This document shows positions 8,089 to 16,775 of a stretch of DNA of 64,000 nucleotides, piece after piece. A program made the position numbers and the translations under genes. Below the pieces are notes generated by a model. That model saw only the letters and a program-made list of their open reading frames with translations. It ran no database searches and was not told the origin of the DNA. Each line of letters begins with the position of its first letter. Positions within the stretch are counted from its first letter, which is position 1. The DNA is from Kistimonas sp964291485 (lineage in GTDB: Bacteria; Pseudomonadota; Gammaproteobacteria; Pseudomonadales; Endozoicomonadaceae): contig OZ220224.1 in the NCBI GenBank assembly GCA_964291485.2, forward strand, positions 2,232,001 through 2,296,000, read 5' to 3'.

Positions 8089-8111
8089 CCATGACCGCTT
8101 ACCGGTCATGG
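8089..8111 (-). terminator. Hairpin after the cyclophilin gene
   Basis: CCATGACCG, a 5-nt loop and CGGTCATGG form a perfect 9-bp stem 22 nt past the ppiA stop. No T-tract follows on either strand, so a terminator role is uncertain. Confidence 0.35.
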
Positions 8112-8132
8112 CGAATCTAGAGCTGTTAGGCG

Positions 8133-8735
8133 TTACTGGCGTACAGTGACGCTTTTAATCGTAATAGTTTCTGATGGCGCATCTCCATGTGGCCCTTTAC
8201 GAGTTGTTCGGGCTTTGCCTATCTTCTCTACCACGTTCATGCCGTTGATCACTTCACCAAAAACGGTGTAGCCGGGTTGTGATTGCGAGCCATCAAGGTA
8301 GTTGTTGTCAACCAGGTTGATAAAAAACTGGCTGGTTGCGCTGTCCGGGTTACTGGTGCGAGCCATGGCGATGGTACCCCTCCGGTTGGACAGGCCATTG
8401 CCAGATTCGTTGCGAATGGGTTTGTGCGTTTCTTTGAGGCTCATGTCAGGTGTCATGCCGCCACCCTGGATCATGAAGTTGGCGATGACCCGGTGAAAGA
8501 TGGTGCCGTCGTAAAACCCTTCGTTGGCATACTTGAGGAAGTTGCGAACGGTTTCAGGGGAATGTTTCTTGTCGAGATTGAGGGTGATCGTTCCTTGGTT
8601 GGTGTTGATGTCTACGACTACGTTGTTTGTTTGAGGTTTCGGTTTGCTGGTGACCGGTTCCGATGTGCTGGCATGACTGATACTGGTAATCAGTAACAGA
8701 AAAGCGCCAGCGAAAGTGAGTAAGCGACGTGGCAT
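8133..8735 (-). CDS. ppiA: Periplasmic cyclophilin-type peptidyl-prolyl isomerase
   Basis: Speeds cis-trans isomerisation of prolyl bonds in exported proteins. The 200-aa protein has a signal peptide (RRLLTFAGAFLLLITSISHA) and a cyclophilin domain from about residue 38. Catalytic-loop motifs are FHRVIANFMIQGGG, MARTSNPDSATSQFFINL and YTVFGEVINGMNVV. The Trp that gives eukaryotic cyclophilins cyclosporin sensitivity is replaced here (NNYLDG region), as in bacterial PpiA. The open frame extends to 8873, but the ATG at 8735 has GGAAG upstream and begins the signal peptide. It lies 67 nt downstream of the 8803-9330 gene, on the same strand. Confidence 0.9.
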   Translation of the reverse strand: MPRRLLTFAGAFLLLITSISHASTSEPVTSKPKPQTNNVVVDINTNQGTITLNLDKKHSPETVRNFLKYANEGFYDGTIFHRVIANFMIQGGGMTPDMSLKETHKPIRNESGNGLSNRRGTIAMARTSNPDSATSQFFINLVDNNYLDGSQSQPGYTVFGEVINGMNVVEKIGKARTTRKGPHGDAPSETITIKSVTVRQ

Positions 8736-8802
8736 GATAGGCTTCCATCGTGGTTGAGTGAGATGGTTTGTCCCTGTCGGGTTCGATAGGGAGTTGTAAC
8801 GG

Positions 8803-9330
8803 TCAATCATTTGGGTCAAGTGTAATGTGGCTGGTGTCGGGTGCTGGTGGCGGCTCATCCTGTGAGGGATCAACCAGGTAGCCCGATTGTGGGCGCAGGC
8901 TGATGTCGCTGGTGTCCGGTACGTCGTAATGGGGCTCTGGTTTCTTGTCCTGAACGTCAGCGCCGGCAGGTGCCACAGTGATGCCTGCTTCAGGGGTATT
9001 GATTTGGGTCTTGTCGCAGGTCGCAGGTTCTTGTGATGCTTTGGGTTCAGGTGCCGCTTGCGGGGAAGGTTCTAGTTGCGGTGCGGGAGCGTTTTCAGGC
9101 TGTTTCTGTCTCAGCTGACAGACGGCGCCTGCCTTTTTTAAGGCCGCCTGGTATTTTTTTGCTGTTGCTTCATTCAGCCCGTTTTTCAGCACCACGGTTT
9201 TTCCGGAAAACAGCTTCTCAACCTGTGCTGGGCTTGCCTTAAACAATGCAGCGACGTTTTGCCGCACCTGTGCCTCGCCCACATTGTCGTCGATCTCGCC
9301 AGAGAAAATCAGGTCGTAAGTGGCTGTCAT
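8803..9330 (-). CDS. Unnamed protein with an N-terminal alpha/beta domain and a repeated C-terminal tail
   Basis: A 175-aa protein without signal peptide or membrane segment; I know no named function. Residues 1-65 form a compact domain, including ATYDLIFSGEI, LFKASPAQVEKLFSGK and KKYQAALKKAGA. I recall such a domain at the start of several Pseudomonas proteins. Then comes a low-complexity Pro/Glu/Ala linker (about 66-135) and a tail with two copies of the motif PDTSxIxL, one at PDTSDISLRP and one at PDTSHITLDP. The start at 9330 matches the beginning of the domain; the frame is open to 9378. It is divergent from the PstS/OmpA gene. Confidence 0.75.
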   Translation of the reverse strand: MTATYDLIFSGEIDDNVGEAQVRQNVAALFKASPAQVEKLFSGKTVVLKNGLNEATAKKYQAALKKAGAVCQLRQKQPENAPAPQLEPSPQAAPEPKASQEPATCDKTQINTPEAGITVAPAGADVQDKKPEPHYDVPDTSDISLRPQSGYLVDPSQDEPPPAPDTSHITLDPND

Positions 9331-9462
9331 ACTGGTATCCGTTATTGGGTTCGGCCGAAACCGCAGACCCGGTGTCATGTTTTAGCAATATTGTACTGCT
9401 AATTTTCTTACCAGCTAAAACCAATGATTGCAATAAAACGGACGACAGGGGAGTACCGATAC

Positions 9463-10833
9463 ATGGTGCGTTTACTGCTGGTTATGGTGCTGATGGCAGG
9501 TGCTGCATCGCTGCGGGCCAATGAGCAACTAACGTCGAGTCTGTTTGTTGACCCGCCTGATGTGCTGTTCACGATCCAGGGATCCAATACGATTGGCGCA
9601 CGTCTGGCGCCCGAGCTGGTGCGGGATTGGCTGGTGGCAAGAGGCCTTCAGCAGGCGCAGATTCAACCAACTACCGTGGAAAATGAACAGCGGATTGTGG
9701 CCCTCCATTCCAGTGGGCGACAGATTGCGGTTAACGTTAAGGCCCATGGAAGTTCAAGCGGCTTTAAAGCATTGCTGAATGATCAAGCCAATATGGTGGC
9801 CTCATCCCGTCAAATCCGCAAAAAAGAGCGATTGGCACTGGTGCGGTATGGTGATTTGATGTCAGCCTCATCCGAGACAGTGGTTGGCATTGATGGTATC
9901 GCGGTCGTGGTTCATCCAGACAATCCTTTGAGGCAGCTGACGATTGACCAGGTTGCACGGGTTTTTGCCGGTGAGGTGTCGAACTGGTCAGAACTCGGTG
10001 GTGAGGATCGTCCCATTGTGGTCCACGCGCGGGACGAACGGTCTGGAACCTGGGATACCTTCCGAAAGCTGGTATTAGGGAATACCTATTCATTAACACC
10101 GGCTGCCATCCGGTTTGAATCCAACGCCGTGCTATCCGGGCGCGTGACGGCTGAGCGTGGTGCTATCGGTTTTGTAAGCCTGAATACCATCGGGCAGGCC
10201 AGGGCGCTCGCCATTGCCAGTGGTGAGGCGCGTGCATTACTGCCTGACAGGTTGACAGTGGCAACGGAAGATTATGCCCTGGCTCGACGTCTTTTTCTCT
10301 ACCTTCCATCTGTTCGACCCAATCCCTATGCGCAGGATTTTATGCGTTTTACTGTGAGTCAGCAGGGGCAGCAGGTGGTTGATCAGGTGGGGTATATTTC
10401 TCAGAATGTCACGCCGTTGTCGCCAGTGTTGGATGATGAGCCTCTCTACTACCGTGAGCGGGTTGACCACCATTATCGATTGTCAGTGAACTTTCGTTTT
10501 TATGAAGGCAAGGCCCGGCTGGATAACAAGGCGCTGAAGGATATTGAACGGCTCGCGTTGTTCTTGAAGGGACAGCCCGGTCGACTGCTTCTCGTTGGTT
10601 TTGCAGAGGATAAAGGCTATAACCCCAATGCCAAGCTGCTATCGCGATTGCGGGGGCGTGTCGTCCGGCAGGGCTTGATCCGTGAAGGGGTTCACCGTGC
10701 TCAGGTTGATATTCTGGGGTTCGGCGCTTATCTGGCCCTGACAGATCAGCAAAGCCACACGGGGCGGGTCAAGAATCGTCGGGTGGAAGTCTGGTATCGT
10801 CCTGATAGCAGCACAATTCAGCCAGGTGTATGA
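9463..10833 (+). CDS. PstS-like periplasmic binding protein fused to an OmpA-like domain
   Basis: A 456-aa exported protein with a signal peptide (VRLLLVMVLMAGAASLRA). Residues about 35-290 resemble the phosphate-binding PstS fold: FTIQGSNTIGARLAPELV, then HGSSSGFKALL, VVHPDNPLRQLTIDQVARVFAGEVSNWSELGG in part, and HARDERSGTWDTF. Residues about 330-450 resemble the OmpA/MotB peptidoglycan-binding domain (YRLSVNFRFYEGKARLD, LLLVGFAED, SRLRGRVV, KNRRVEVW). The protein may capture phosphate or another anion while held at the cell wall. No pst transporter genes are adjacent. AGGGGAG sits 9 nt before the ATG at 9463, which is why this start is preferred to 9424. Confidence 0.85.
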   Translation: MVRLLLVMVLMAGAASLRANEQLTSSLFVDPPDVLFTIQGSNTIGARLAPELVRDWLVARGLQQAQIQPTTVENEQRIVALHSSGRQIAVNVKAHGSSSGFKALLNDQANMVASSRQIRKKERLALVRYGDLMSASSETVVGIDGIAVVVHPDNPLRQLTIDQVARVFAGEVSNWSELGGEDRPIVVHARDERSGTWDTFRKLVLGNTYSLTPAAIRFESNAVLSGRVTAERGAIGFVSLNTIGQARALAIASGEARALLPDRLTVATEDYALARRLFLYLPSVRPNPYAQDFMRFTVSQQGQQVVDQVGYISQNVTPLSPVLDDEPLYYRERVDHHYRLSVNFRFYEGKARLDNKALKDIERLALFLKGQPGRLLLVGFAEDKGYNPNAKLLSRLRGRVVRQGLIREGVHRAQVDILGFGAYLALTDQQSHTGRVKNRRVEVWYRPDSSTIQPGV

Positions 10834-10865
10834 AGCAGGCGCTTCCGCGAAATTCGGGTGAAGCA

Positions 10866-10918
10866 CTGTGTGAGTGGGTATTGGTTCTGCTTCAACTCTC
10901 AACCAACACCCACTGCTT
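10866..10918. terminator. Hairpin between convergent genes
   Basis: AGTGGGTaTTGGTT pairs with AACCAAcACCCACT (arms within 10873-10914), with one internal mismatch and a further TGTG-flanked extension. It separates the convergent PstS/OmpA gene and UPF0149 gene and could act in both directions. There is no clear T-tract. Confidence 0.45.
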
Positions 10919-10922
10919 GTAA

Positions 10923-11510
10923 TTATCTGCCGCCTTTCTTCTCGTCAGAGCTATGGAACAGCAGGTACATTTCGACCAGGATGTCGGGGAGCTGTTCGCA
11001 CATATCGATCACCAGGTCGGAATTGGCGCTGATCTCGCGGAATTCCGGCTCATCACTGAATACGCCGGAAATGGTCATCACGGGTAGCAGTAATTCAACT
11101 ACTTCCTGTTCATGGGGATCCAGCCAGTGTTCTTCATGTTCAAAATGGGCTTCAATGAAACCGGTGCACCAGTCTGCCAGCGGAGAATCCATCGGGGACT
11201 GGTCTGCTGCGACCTGGGCCGGAATATCCAGTTCGTCTTCATCGCTGTTGAGCTGGCGGTCAATCTCTGATCGGATAATCTGGATGCTTTTGAGGGCGTT
11301 GTCCCGCGCTTCAGGGGAGGCTTTGTCCGTCAGTCCTGCGGTCATGTAATCCAGTGTGGTGGCATCGTCCACGGCCACCGGGCCGACAACCAGGCCGGTA
11401 AGAAAACCGTGGGCGGAACGGTAATCCATGACATCTTCCTGCTGTTCGGTCTCACGGTTGCCGGCCAGCTCGGTCAGGAAATCGGCAAGGTGCTGATGAT
11501 GCATATCCAA
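10923..11510 (-). CDS. UPF0149 (YgfB/YecA-like) family protein
   Basis: A 195-aa acidic, all-helical cytoplasmic protein of the YgfB/UPF0149 family. Recognisable parts are AHGFLTGLVVGP near the N terminus and LADWCTGFIEAHF in the middle. YgfB-type proteins have regulatory roles in some pseudomonads, but no activity can be read here. There is no C-terminal SEC-C zinc motif, so it is the short form. The start is uncertain. TTG at 11510 has GAGG at good spacing, while an in-frame ATG at 11504 is 14 nt from the same site. It is divergent from recQ across about 170 nt. Confidence 0.85.
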   Translation of the reverse strand: MDMHHQHLADFLTELAGNRETEQQEDVMDYRSAHGFLTGLVVGPVAVDDATTLDYMTAGLTDKASPEARDNALKSIQIIRSEIDRQLNSDEDELDIPAQVAADQSPMDSPLADWCTGFIEAHFEHEEHWLDPHEQEVVELLLPVMTISGVFSDEPEFREISANSDLVIDMCEQLPDILVEMYLLFHSSDEKKGGR

Positions 11511-11680
11511 GGGAATAACCTCAAAAAGAATAAGATGGCAATCGGTTTGCCAGATGGGCGCATTCTAGGGCAGCACGTCGCTCAAGCAAAGTGTATACTG
11601 CCTCGCTTGTTAAACCGTCTGACAGATTGCATTACTGCGGGTCTTACGGTCGTGGTTTTGATCCTGGTGTAAGGTACTGA

Positions 11681-13528
11681 ATGTCCGACAAGGCGCTTGA
11701 AGTTCTCCATAATACCTTTGGTTTTACGGCATTTCGCGGTCAGCAGGCACCGGTGATCCGGCGTGTGCTGGCCGGTGGTGATGCGTTGGTACTGATGCCG
11801 ACCGGTGGGGGCAAGAGTCTTTGTTACCAGGTGCCGGCCTTGATACGTTCGGGCACTGCGGTTGTGGTTTCACCGTTGATCGCCCTGATGGAAGACCAGG
11901 TAAGAAGCCTGAACCAGTTGGGAGTGCGGGTCGGCTGCCTGAACTCGGCGATGCCTGTACAGGATCAGATGCAGACTGAAGAGGATCTTGTGCGTGGGGA
12001 GCTGGATCTCCTCTATGTGGCGCCTGAGCGTTTGCTGATGCCGCGCATGCTGGCTATTCTGGAGCAGATTACGGTCGCGCTCTTTGCCATTGATGAGGCC
12101 CATTGTGTGTCTCAATGGGGGCATGACTTCCGGCCGGAGTATTTGCAGCTTGCCGTGCTGGGGCAGCGTTTCCCCGGTGTGCCACGGGTAGCATTGACCG
12201 CCACTGCGGACAGCCGTACCCAAAAGGAGATCATTGAGCGCCTGGCGTTGAACCAGGCAGAGTCATTCGTTGGCAGCTTCGATCGTCCCAATATCTTTTA
12301 CCGGATTTCCCAGAAGCGTCAGGCCAAGCAGCAGTTGCATGCGTTTATTCTGAAGGACCACCCGGGGGAGTCCGGCATTGTTTACTGCATTTCCCGGAAA
12401 AAGGTCGAAGAGCTGTCGGAATGGCTGAATAGCCACGGTATTCGTGCACTGCCTTACCACGCCGGTATGTCACCGGAAACGCGTTCCCGCAACCAGCACC
12501 TTTTCCATAACGAGGAGGGACTGATTATGGTGGCGACAGTGGCGTTTGGTATGGGGGTAGATAAGCCGGATGTCCGCTTTGTGGCGCACATGGATCTGCC
12601 TCGCAGTATCGAGGCCTATTACCAGGAAACCGGTCGTGCGGGGCGGGATGGCTTACCCGCAACCGCGTGGCTGGCTTATGGGTTGCAGGATGTCATTATC
12701 CTGGGACAGATGTTGTCCCAGTCCAGTGCGGATGTTTCCATCCGAAATGTTGAGAAGCAGAAGTTGGAGTCCATGCTGGCGTTCTGTGAAATCAGTGGTT
12801 GTCGCCGGCAGGCCCTTCTGGCCTATTTTGACGAGGCGTTGGATGAACCCTGCGGGCATTGTGACTTATGTGCAGAACCGGTCGTGACCTGGGATGCAAC
12901 CGATGCCGCCAGGAAAGCCCTGTCGAATGTCTATCGAACCGGTCAGAGATATGGTGTCACCCATCTGGTGGATGTGCTGATGGGGCGGGAAAATACCCGT
13001 GTCAAGCAGCTGGGGCATGGCCAGCTTTCGACCTTTGGCATTGGCCGTGATCTCAGCCAGAAACAATGGCGTTCCGTGTATCGCCAGCTGGTGGCGCGTG
13101 GTTTTCTCAGTGTTATTGAAGAGCATGGTGGTTTGCAGTTGTCAGAAACAAGCCGTCCTCTTCTGCGTGGCGACGAAGTGTTGATGCTGCGACGGGATCG
13201 CTATGAGGTGCAGGAAGCCCGTGAAACCCGTGATAGCATCGGGAAAGTGGTTGAGATTCATCCGGAAGATGAACCACTCTGGAATGCGCTGCGTGAGGCG
13301 CGCCGTGAACTTGCCAAAACACAGGGAATTCCTCCCTATATGATTTTCCATGATTCAACACTGAGGGAAATGATTCGTCGGCGTCCCGCGAGTCTTGGCG
13401 AGATGGAGCAAGTCTCTGGTGTTGGTCAGCGTAAATTACTGGCTTACGGGGATGAGTTCCTGACAGTTCTAAGAACGTTTGAATCCTCTTCCGTTGGTGC
13501 AGGTAAAGCCGAGGATGTTTTGGCCTGA
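11681..13528 (+). CDS. recQ: ATP-dependent DNA helicase RecQ
   Basis: A 3'-5' helicase for recombination and repair of stalled forks, 615 aa. Helicase motifs in order: Walker A MPTGGGKSLCYQ (about 39-50), IDEAHCVSQWGHDF (the DEAH box and aromatic-rich loop) and TATADSRT. Then come DRPNI, the YHAGM helicase C-terminal motif and QETGRAGRDG. The RecQ-C-terminal zinc site is CEISGCRR...CGHCDLC. A C-terminal HRDC domain (about 525-600) is complete, with PPYMIFHDSTL and GVGQRKL. AAGG lies 7 nt before the ATG. It is convergent with the SprT-like gene, with 7 nt between stops. Confidence 0.97.
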   Translation: MSDKALEVLHNTFGFTAFRGQQAPVIRRVLAGGDALVLMPTGGGKSLCYQVPALIRSGTAVVVSPLIALMEDQVRSLNQLGVRVGCLNSAMPVQDQMQTEEDLVRGELDLLYVAPERLLMPRMLAILEQITVALFAIDEAHCVSQWGHDFRPEYLQLAVLGQRFPGVPRVALTATADSRTQKEIIERLALNQAESFVGSFDRPNIFYRISQKRQAKQQLHAFILKDHPGESGIVYCISRKKVEELSEWLNSHGIRALPYHAGMSPETRSRNQHLFHNEEGLIMVATVAFGMGVDKPDVRFVAHMDLPRSIEAYYQETGRAGRDGLPATAWLAYGLQDVIILGQMLSQSSADVSIRNVEKQKLESMLAFCEISGCRRQALLAYFDEALDEPCGHCDLCAEPVVTWDATDAARKALSNVYRTGQRYGVTHLVDVLMGRENTRVKQLGHGQLSTFGIGRDLSQKQWRSVYRQLVARGFLSVIEEHGGLQLSETSRPLLRGDEVLMLRRDRYEVQEARETRDSIGKVVEIHPEDEPLWNALREARRELAKTQGIPPYMIFHDSTLREMIRRRPASLGEMEQVSGVGQRKLLAYGDEFLTVLRTFESSSVGAGKAEDVLA

Positions 13529-13541
13529 GGCCTGCTCAGGC
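13523..13541. terminator. Hairpin across the recQ/SprT convergent stops
   Basis: GCCTGA and TCAGGC form a short stem spanning both stop codons, with TGTTT on the plus side. It may weakly terminate both genes. Confidence 0.35.
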
Positions 13542-14105
13542 TGTTTCAGGTATGGGGCGTTGCCCCGGCTTGCGAGCATCAAAGCGAAATTTCAGCGCTG
13601 ATCCGCAGTGCCGACAGTGGTATTTAACGCCGCGACGAATCCTGTTATGGCGAATGGCGGTTAGCGGAATTTCCCGGTCCGGGCAGTCACAGCCATAGAT
13701 AAAATGGTGACGCCCAGCGTGGCGAATGTCATAGCTGTGACAGCGATCAGGAGGCACCTGAAACAGTGCCATGACTGCTTGCCACTCTTTTCCGTGGGGT
13801 TTTATGCGATGGCCGTAGACTCTGGCGGCGATCAGGTGTGCCACTTCATGGGCAACGATATGGTGGACAAAATGGGTAGGGTCCTGCCGATAAAGGGCTG
13901 GATTGAACCTTAGCCTGTTCTTGCCCGGCAAGGCCTGACCCGCGTCGCTGCCCAGCAAATCCATCAGAATGACCGGCGGAGGAAAAGGGATATCGTAGTA
14001 GTGGGACGCCTTGCGGATAAGCTGTTGGATACGTCTGTTGATGTCCTGATCTGTCTGGCTCACGGTGACTGCCCTTAGTACCGGTATACGATAAACCTTT
14101 CTCAT
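13536..14105 (-). CDS. sprT: SprT-like zinc metalloprotease family protein
   Basis: The 189-aa protein has the zincin signature HEVAH at residues 86-90, preceded by HHIV. A C-terminal zinc ribbon is made of CDC (in GCDCPD) and CRHC (KYHCRHCG). This is the SprT/Spartan-type layout of protease domain plus zinc ribbon. Eukaryotic relatives cleave DNA-protein crosslinks; the bacterial role is less certain. All zinc ligands are present. The position next to recQ could mean a DNA-repair link, but the two genes are convergent and not an operon. Confidence 0.9.
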   Translation of the reverse strand: MRKVYRIPVLRAVTVSQTDQDINRRIQQLIRKASHYYDIPFPPPVILMDLLGSDAGQALPGKNRLRFNPALYRQDPTHFVHHIVAHEVAHLIAARVYGHRIKPHGKEWQAVMALFQVPPDRCHSYDIRHAGRHHFIYGCDCPDREIPLTAIRHNRIRRGVKYHCRHCGSALKFRFDARKPGQRPIPETA

Positions 14106-14248
14106 GTGTATTAGATCATGCCTTGCGTAAGGCCATGGATACTAGCCGTAATTGGACGTATCGTCCGGTTGGAGCAACTGTGCGTAGCAGAAATGCGGAT
14201 TAGTGGCGGATCAGGGAGGCGGTTGTGCAGCCAGCCTCCCAGGCAAGC

Positions 14249-14851
14249 TCAGGTGGTGTAGATGGGGCCAACCCCGACACTCCACAGAACGACGGTGATG
14301 GCTAGAATCGCCACCAGTACCACCAGGGCAATACAGAGAATTGAGCTGGAAAAGACAAAGCCCTGTTCTTTGCTGATATTCATAAAGACCGGCAGGCCAG
14401 AATAGAGCAGATAAGTGGACCAGCTGGCGGCCATCAGTCCGACCAGCATCATCAGCCAGAGGGAGGGGTAGAGGCCGATCAGGCCGGCAAGAAACAGGGG
14501 GGTGGTAGTATAGGAGGCAAAGGTGACACATTGGCTGATAGTTGGATAACAGTCATACGTCTGTGCCATCCAGTGAATCGCCCGGCCCATCACGTAGACA
14601 CCTGACAGCATGGCAAGGTAAGCCAGCAGGGCCATAGAGGCGGCGCTATCAGAGGTCAGCCGTACCACCTCTTCACTGCCCGCGAGGGACCAGCCGGTCA
14701 CGGTGGTGCCAAAATAGGTACATATGGCGGGGATCGCCGCCAGAACAACCACATTGGCCATATAGGTTTTGATGACAGAGGATTTTTCCTCACGGATACT
14801 GCGCCATTCCCGGTCAGGATGCGTGAATAATCCCCAAACATGAAGCGCCAT
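14249..14851 (-). CDS. Yip1 family inner-membrane protein (YohC-like)
   Basis: A 200-aa protein with about five membrane helices. The N terminus (HVWGLFTHPDREWRSIREE) is typical of bacterial Yip1-domain proteins such as E. coli YohC. The function of the bacterial group is unknown. The frame is open to 14950, but the ATG at 14851 has a near-perfect GGAGG 8 nt upstream and starts the conserved segment. Monocistronic. Confidence 0.9.
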   Translation of the reverse strand: MALHVWGLFTHPDREWRSIREEKSSVIKTYMANVVVLAAIPAICTYFGTTVTGWSLAGSEEVVRLTSDSAASMALLAYLAMLSGVYVMGRAIHWMAQTYDCYPTISQCVTFASYTTTPLFLAGLIGLYPSLWLMMLVGLMAASWSTYLLYSGLPVFMNISKEQGFVFSSSILCIALVVLVAILAITVVLWSVGVGPIYTT

Positions 14852-15042
14852 GATTCTGCCTCCTTGCCAGTCGATCAGGAAAACCCCTGGACTGCTCATG
14901 AGCTGGCTTGTCTGTTTTGGTTGTGGGTCAATTGTCAATACTGCTACCAAACAGTAGAACAGGCGACGCTCCGGATGGCAATAGTCGGCATTGTATGAAA
15001 AACTGTTTTATCTCTTTAATTTACACGAAAGCTTGAGGTGCT

Positions 15043-15876
15043 ATGTCGGCGAAGCAGGGATTAGGCAAGATGGCAGCGGTATTGCTGCTGTTACTGGTGT
15101 TGACGGTGTTGCTGGTCAATTCTGTTCTCAATCAGCGAGCAGAAAGTACGGCGACTGATCCCGTTGTGACCCATGAGCCAGTGATTGACAGTGAAATGCC
15201 TGATTTTGGCAGTATTCAGGATGTTAAAGCGAAAAAGGCGGCATTTTTTGGTTATATGAAGCCCATCGTTGATGCTGAAAACCAGAAAATAGCAGTTGAT
15301 CGTACCCGTATCGAGCAGCTGTCCAGTCAATCCGCACAGGGTGAAACGGATAAGGCGTGGCTGGCTGTCATAGCAAAAAAATATCGGTTGTCTCTGACGG
15401 ATGAATTAACGCCGCAATGGTATGCAGCCTTGCTTGAGCGTGTTGATACTCTGCCAGTTTCGCTGGCGTTGGCCCAGGCTGCAAATGAATCGGCCTGGGG
15501 AACATCCCGTTTTGCCCGTGAAGGGAATAATCTGTTTGGGCAGTGGTGTTTCAGTAAAGGGTGTGGATTGGTTCCTACGCAGCGGAGTGAAGGGGCTGAT
15601 CATGAAGTCAGGAAGTTTGATTCGGTATCAGACTCTGTGGCGGCTTACCTCCTGAATATCAATACCCATCGTCAATATGCGGATCTTCGTACCTTGCGTG
15701 CCGAGGCCCGTCGTGAAGATCAGCCGGTTACCGGCATTTACCTGTCTCCCGGTCTTGTCCGTTATTCTCAGCGGGGCGAAGCCTATGTGCATGAATTGAT
15801 GGCGATGATCACAGGTAACGGCCTTGAAAAATACGATGTCGCGCTTGCGGCACCGGCCAGTCCGGGGGCAGGATAA
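15043..15876 (+). CDS. Bax-like glucosaminidase-domain protein
   Basis: A 277-aa membrane-anchored protein: one N-terminal helix (AAVLLLLLVLTVLLVNSVL), a linker, then a glucosaminidase (lysozyme-superfamily) domain at about 130-260. Motifs are the likely catalytic Glu in AQAANESAWGTSRFA, GNNLFGQWCF with a Cys pair (WCFSKGCG), and the distal YSQRGEAYV. This matches the E. coli Bax family, thought to cut peptidoglycan glycan chains. A DUF547 gene follows 44 nt later on the same strand and the two may be co-transcribed up to the terminator at 16743. Confidence 0.88.
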   Translation: MSAKQGLGKMAAVLLLLLVLTVLLVNSVLNQRAESTATDPVVTHEPVIDSEMPDFGSIQDVKAKKAAFFGYMKPIVDAENQKIAVDRTRIEQLSSQSAQGETDKAWLAVIAKKYRLSLTDELTPQWYAALLERVDTLPVSLALAQAANESAWGTSRFAREGNNLFGQWCFSKGCGLVPTQRSEGADHEVRKFDSVSDSVAAYLLNINTHRQYADLRTLRAEARREDQPVTGIYLSPGLVRYSQRGEAYVHELMAMITGNGLEKYDVALAAPASPGAG

Positions 15877-15920
15877 TGTAATAGGCTCAAATAAGTCGAA
15901 CCTAAGGGGGAGGGGTGCCC

Positions 15921-16733
15921 ATGTGGCGTAACTGGCTATCAGGGATAATCATCTGGTGTCTGACGAGTGTGGCTGTTGCTGCACCGAAAAGCGAGTATTG
16001 GCCGCTGTGGGATCGGAGTCATGAGAATAACGCTGAAGCGATTTCTCATGTTGAATGGCAGCACTTACTGGATGCCTATCTGATAGAAAAGCCTGATGTA
16101 CGTCTGTTTGATTATGGCCGTGTGTCTGCAGAAGATCGCGCCAGCCTCGATCATTACCTGGCGTATCTGGCAGGTCTTGATCCTCGTTCCTATAACCGTC
16201 GTGAGCAGATGGCGTACTGGATTAATCTCTACAATGCCCTGACAGTTCGGCTTATTCTTGATAATTATCCCGTGAAGTCCATCCGTAAGCTGGGCGAAGG
16301 TTTTTTCAGCTTTGGCCCCTGGGATGACGATGTCATCACCGTGGCGGGACAGCGGTTAACGCTGAATGATATCGAGCACCGTATTTTGCGTCCGATCTGG
16401 AAAGATAAACGGATTCATTATGCGGTGAACTGTGCCAGCATGGGCTGCCCTGATCTGGCGGCCTTGGCTTACACCGGTGAAAATGTCGATGCACAGATGG
16501 CAAAGGCTGCCAGCCGATTTATCAATCAGGCCAAGGGTGTCAGGTTTGAGGGGGGGGCGCTGTATCTTTCCAAAATTTATGACTGGTACGCGGTAGATTT
16601 TGGCGATTATCAGTCATTGATAGCGCACCTGCAGAAATACGCGGCAGTGAAAGCCAATAATCAGCTGGCGACTTTCAAAGGGCGCGTTCGTTACGGCTAT
16701 GACTGGGATCTGAATGATACGGGTGGTCAATAG
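15921..16733 (+). CDS. DUF547 exported protein
   Basis: A 270-aa protein with a signal peptide (WLSGIIIWCLTSVAVAA). The DUF547 domain is recognisable from YWINLYNALTVRLIL, the LNDIEHRILRP segment and HYAVNCASMGCPDL, which holds a conserved Cys pair. Its cysteines and His suggest a papain-like or transglutaminase-like fold, but no activity is established. The ATG at 15921 follows a strong GGGGGAGG. It ends 9 nt before a strong terminator. Confidence 0.9.
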   Translation: MWRNWLSGIIIWCLTSVAVAAPKSEYWPLWDRSHENNAEAISHVEWQHLLDAYLIEKPDVRLFDYGRVSAEDRASLDHYLAYLAGLDPRSYNRREQMAYWINLYNALTVRLILDNYPVKSIRKLGEGFFSFGPWDDDVITVAGQRLTLNDIEHRILRPIWKDKRIHYAVNCASMGCPDLAALAYTGENVDAQMAKAASRFINQAKGVRFEGGALYLSKIYDWYAVDFGDYQSLIAHLQKYAAVKANNQLATFKGRVRYGYDWDLNDTGGQ

Positions 16734-16742
16734 TTCAGAGTG

Positions 16743-16775
16743 AAAAAGGGGCACAGTTGCCCCTTTTTTCTTTTT
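16743..16775. terminator. Strong bidirectional terminator between DUF547 gene and ttcA
   Basis: GGGGCA, loop CAGT and TGCCCC, with five A before and six T after (16743-16769), then TTTTT. A-stem-T symmetry lets it work for both convergent genes. It overlaps the end of ttcA. Confidence 0.85.

Noticed and set aside
8283..8696. A 137-aa plus-strand frame
   Set aside because: It is antisense to the cyclophilin gene, whose catalytic motifs are intact. It has no family features.
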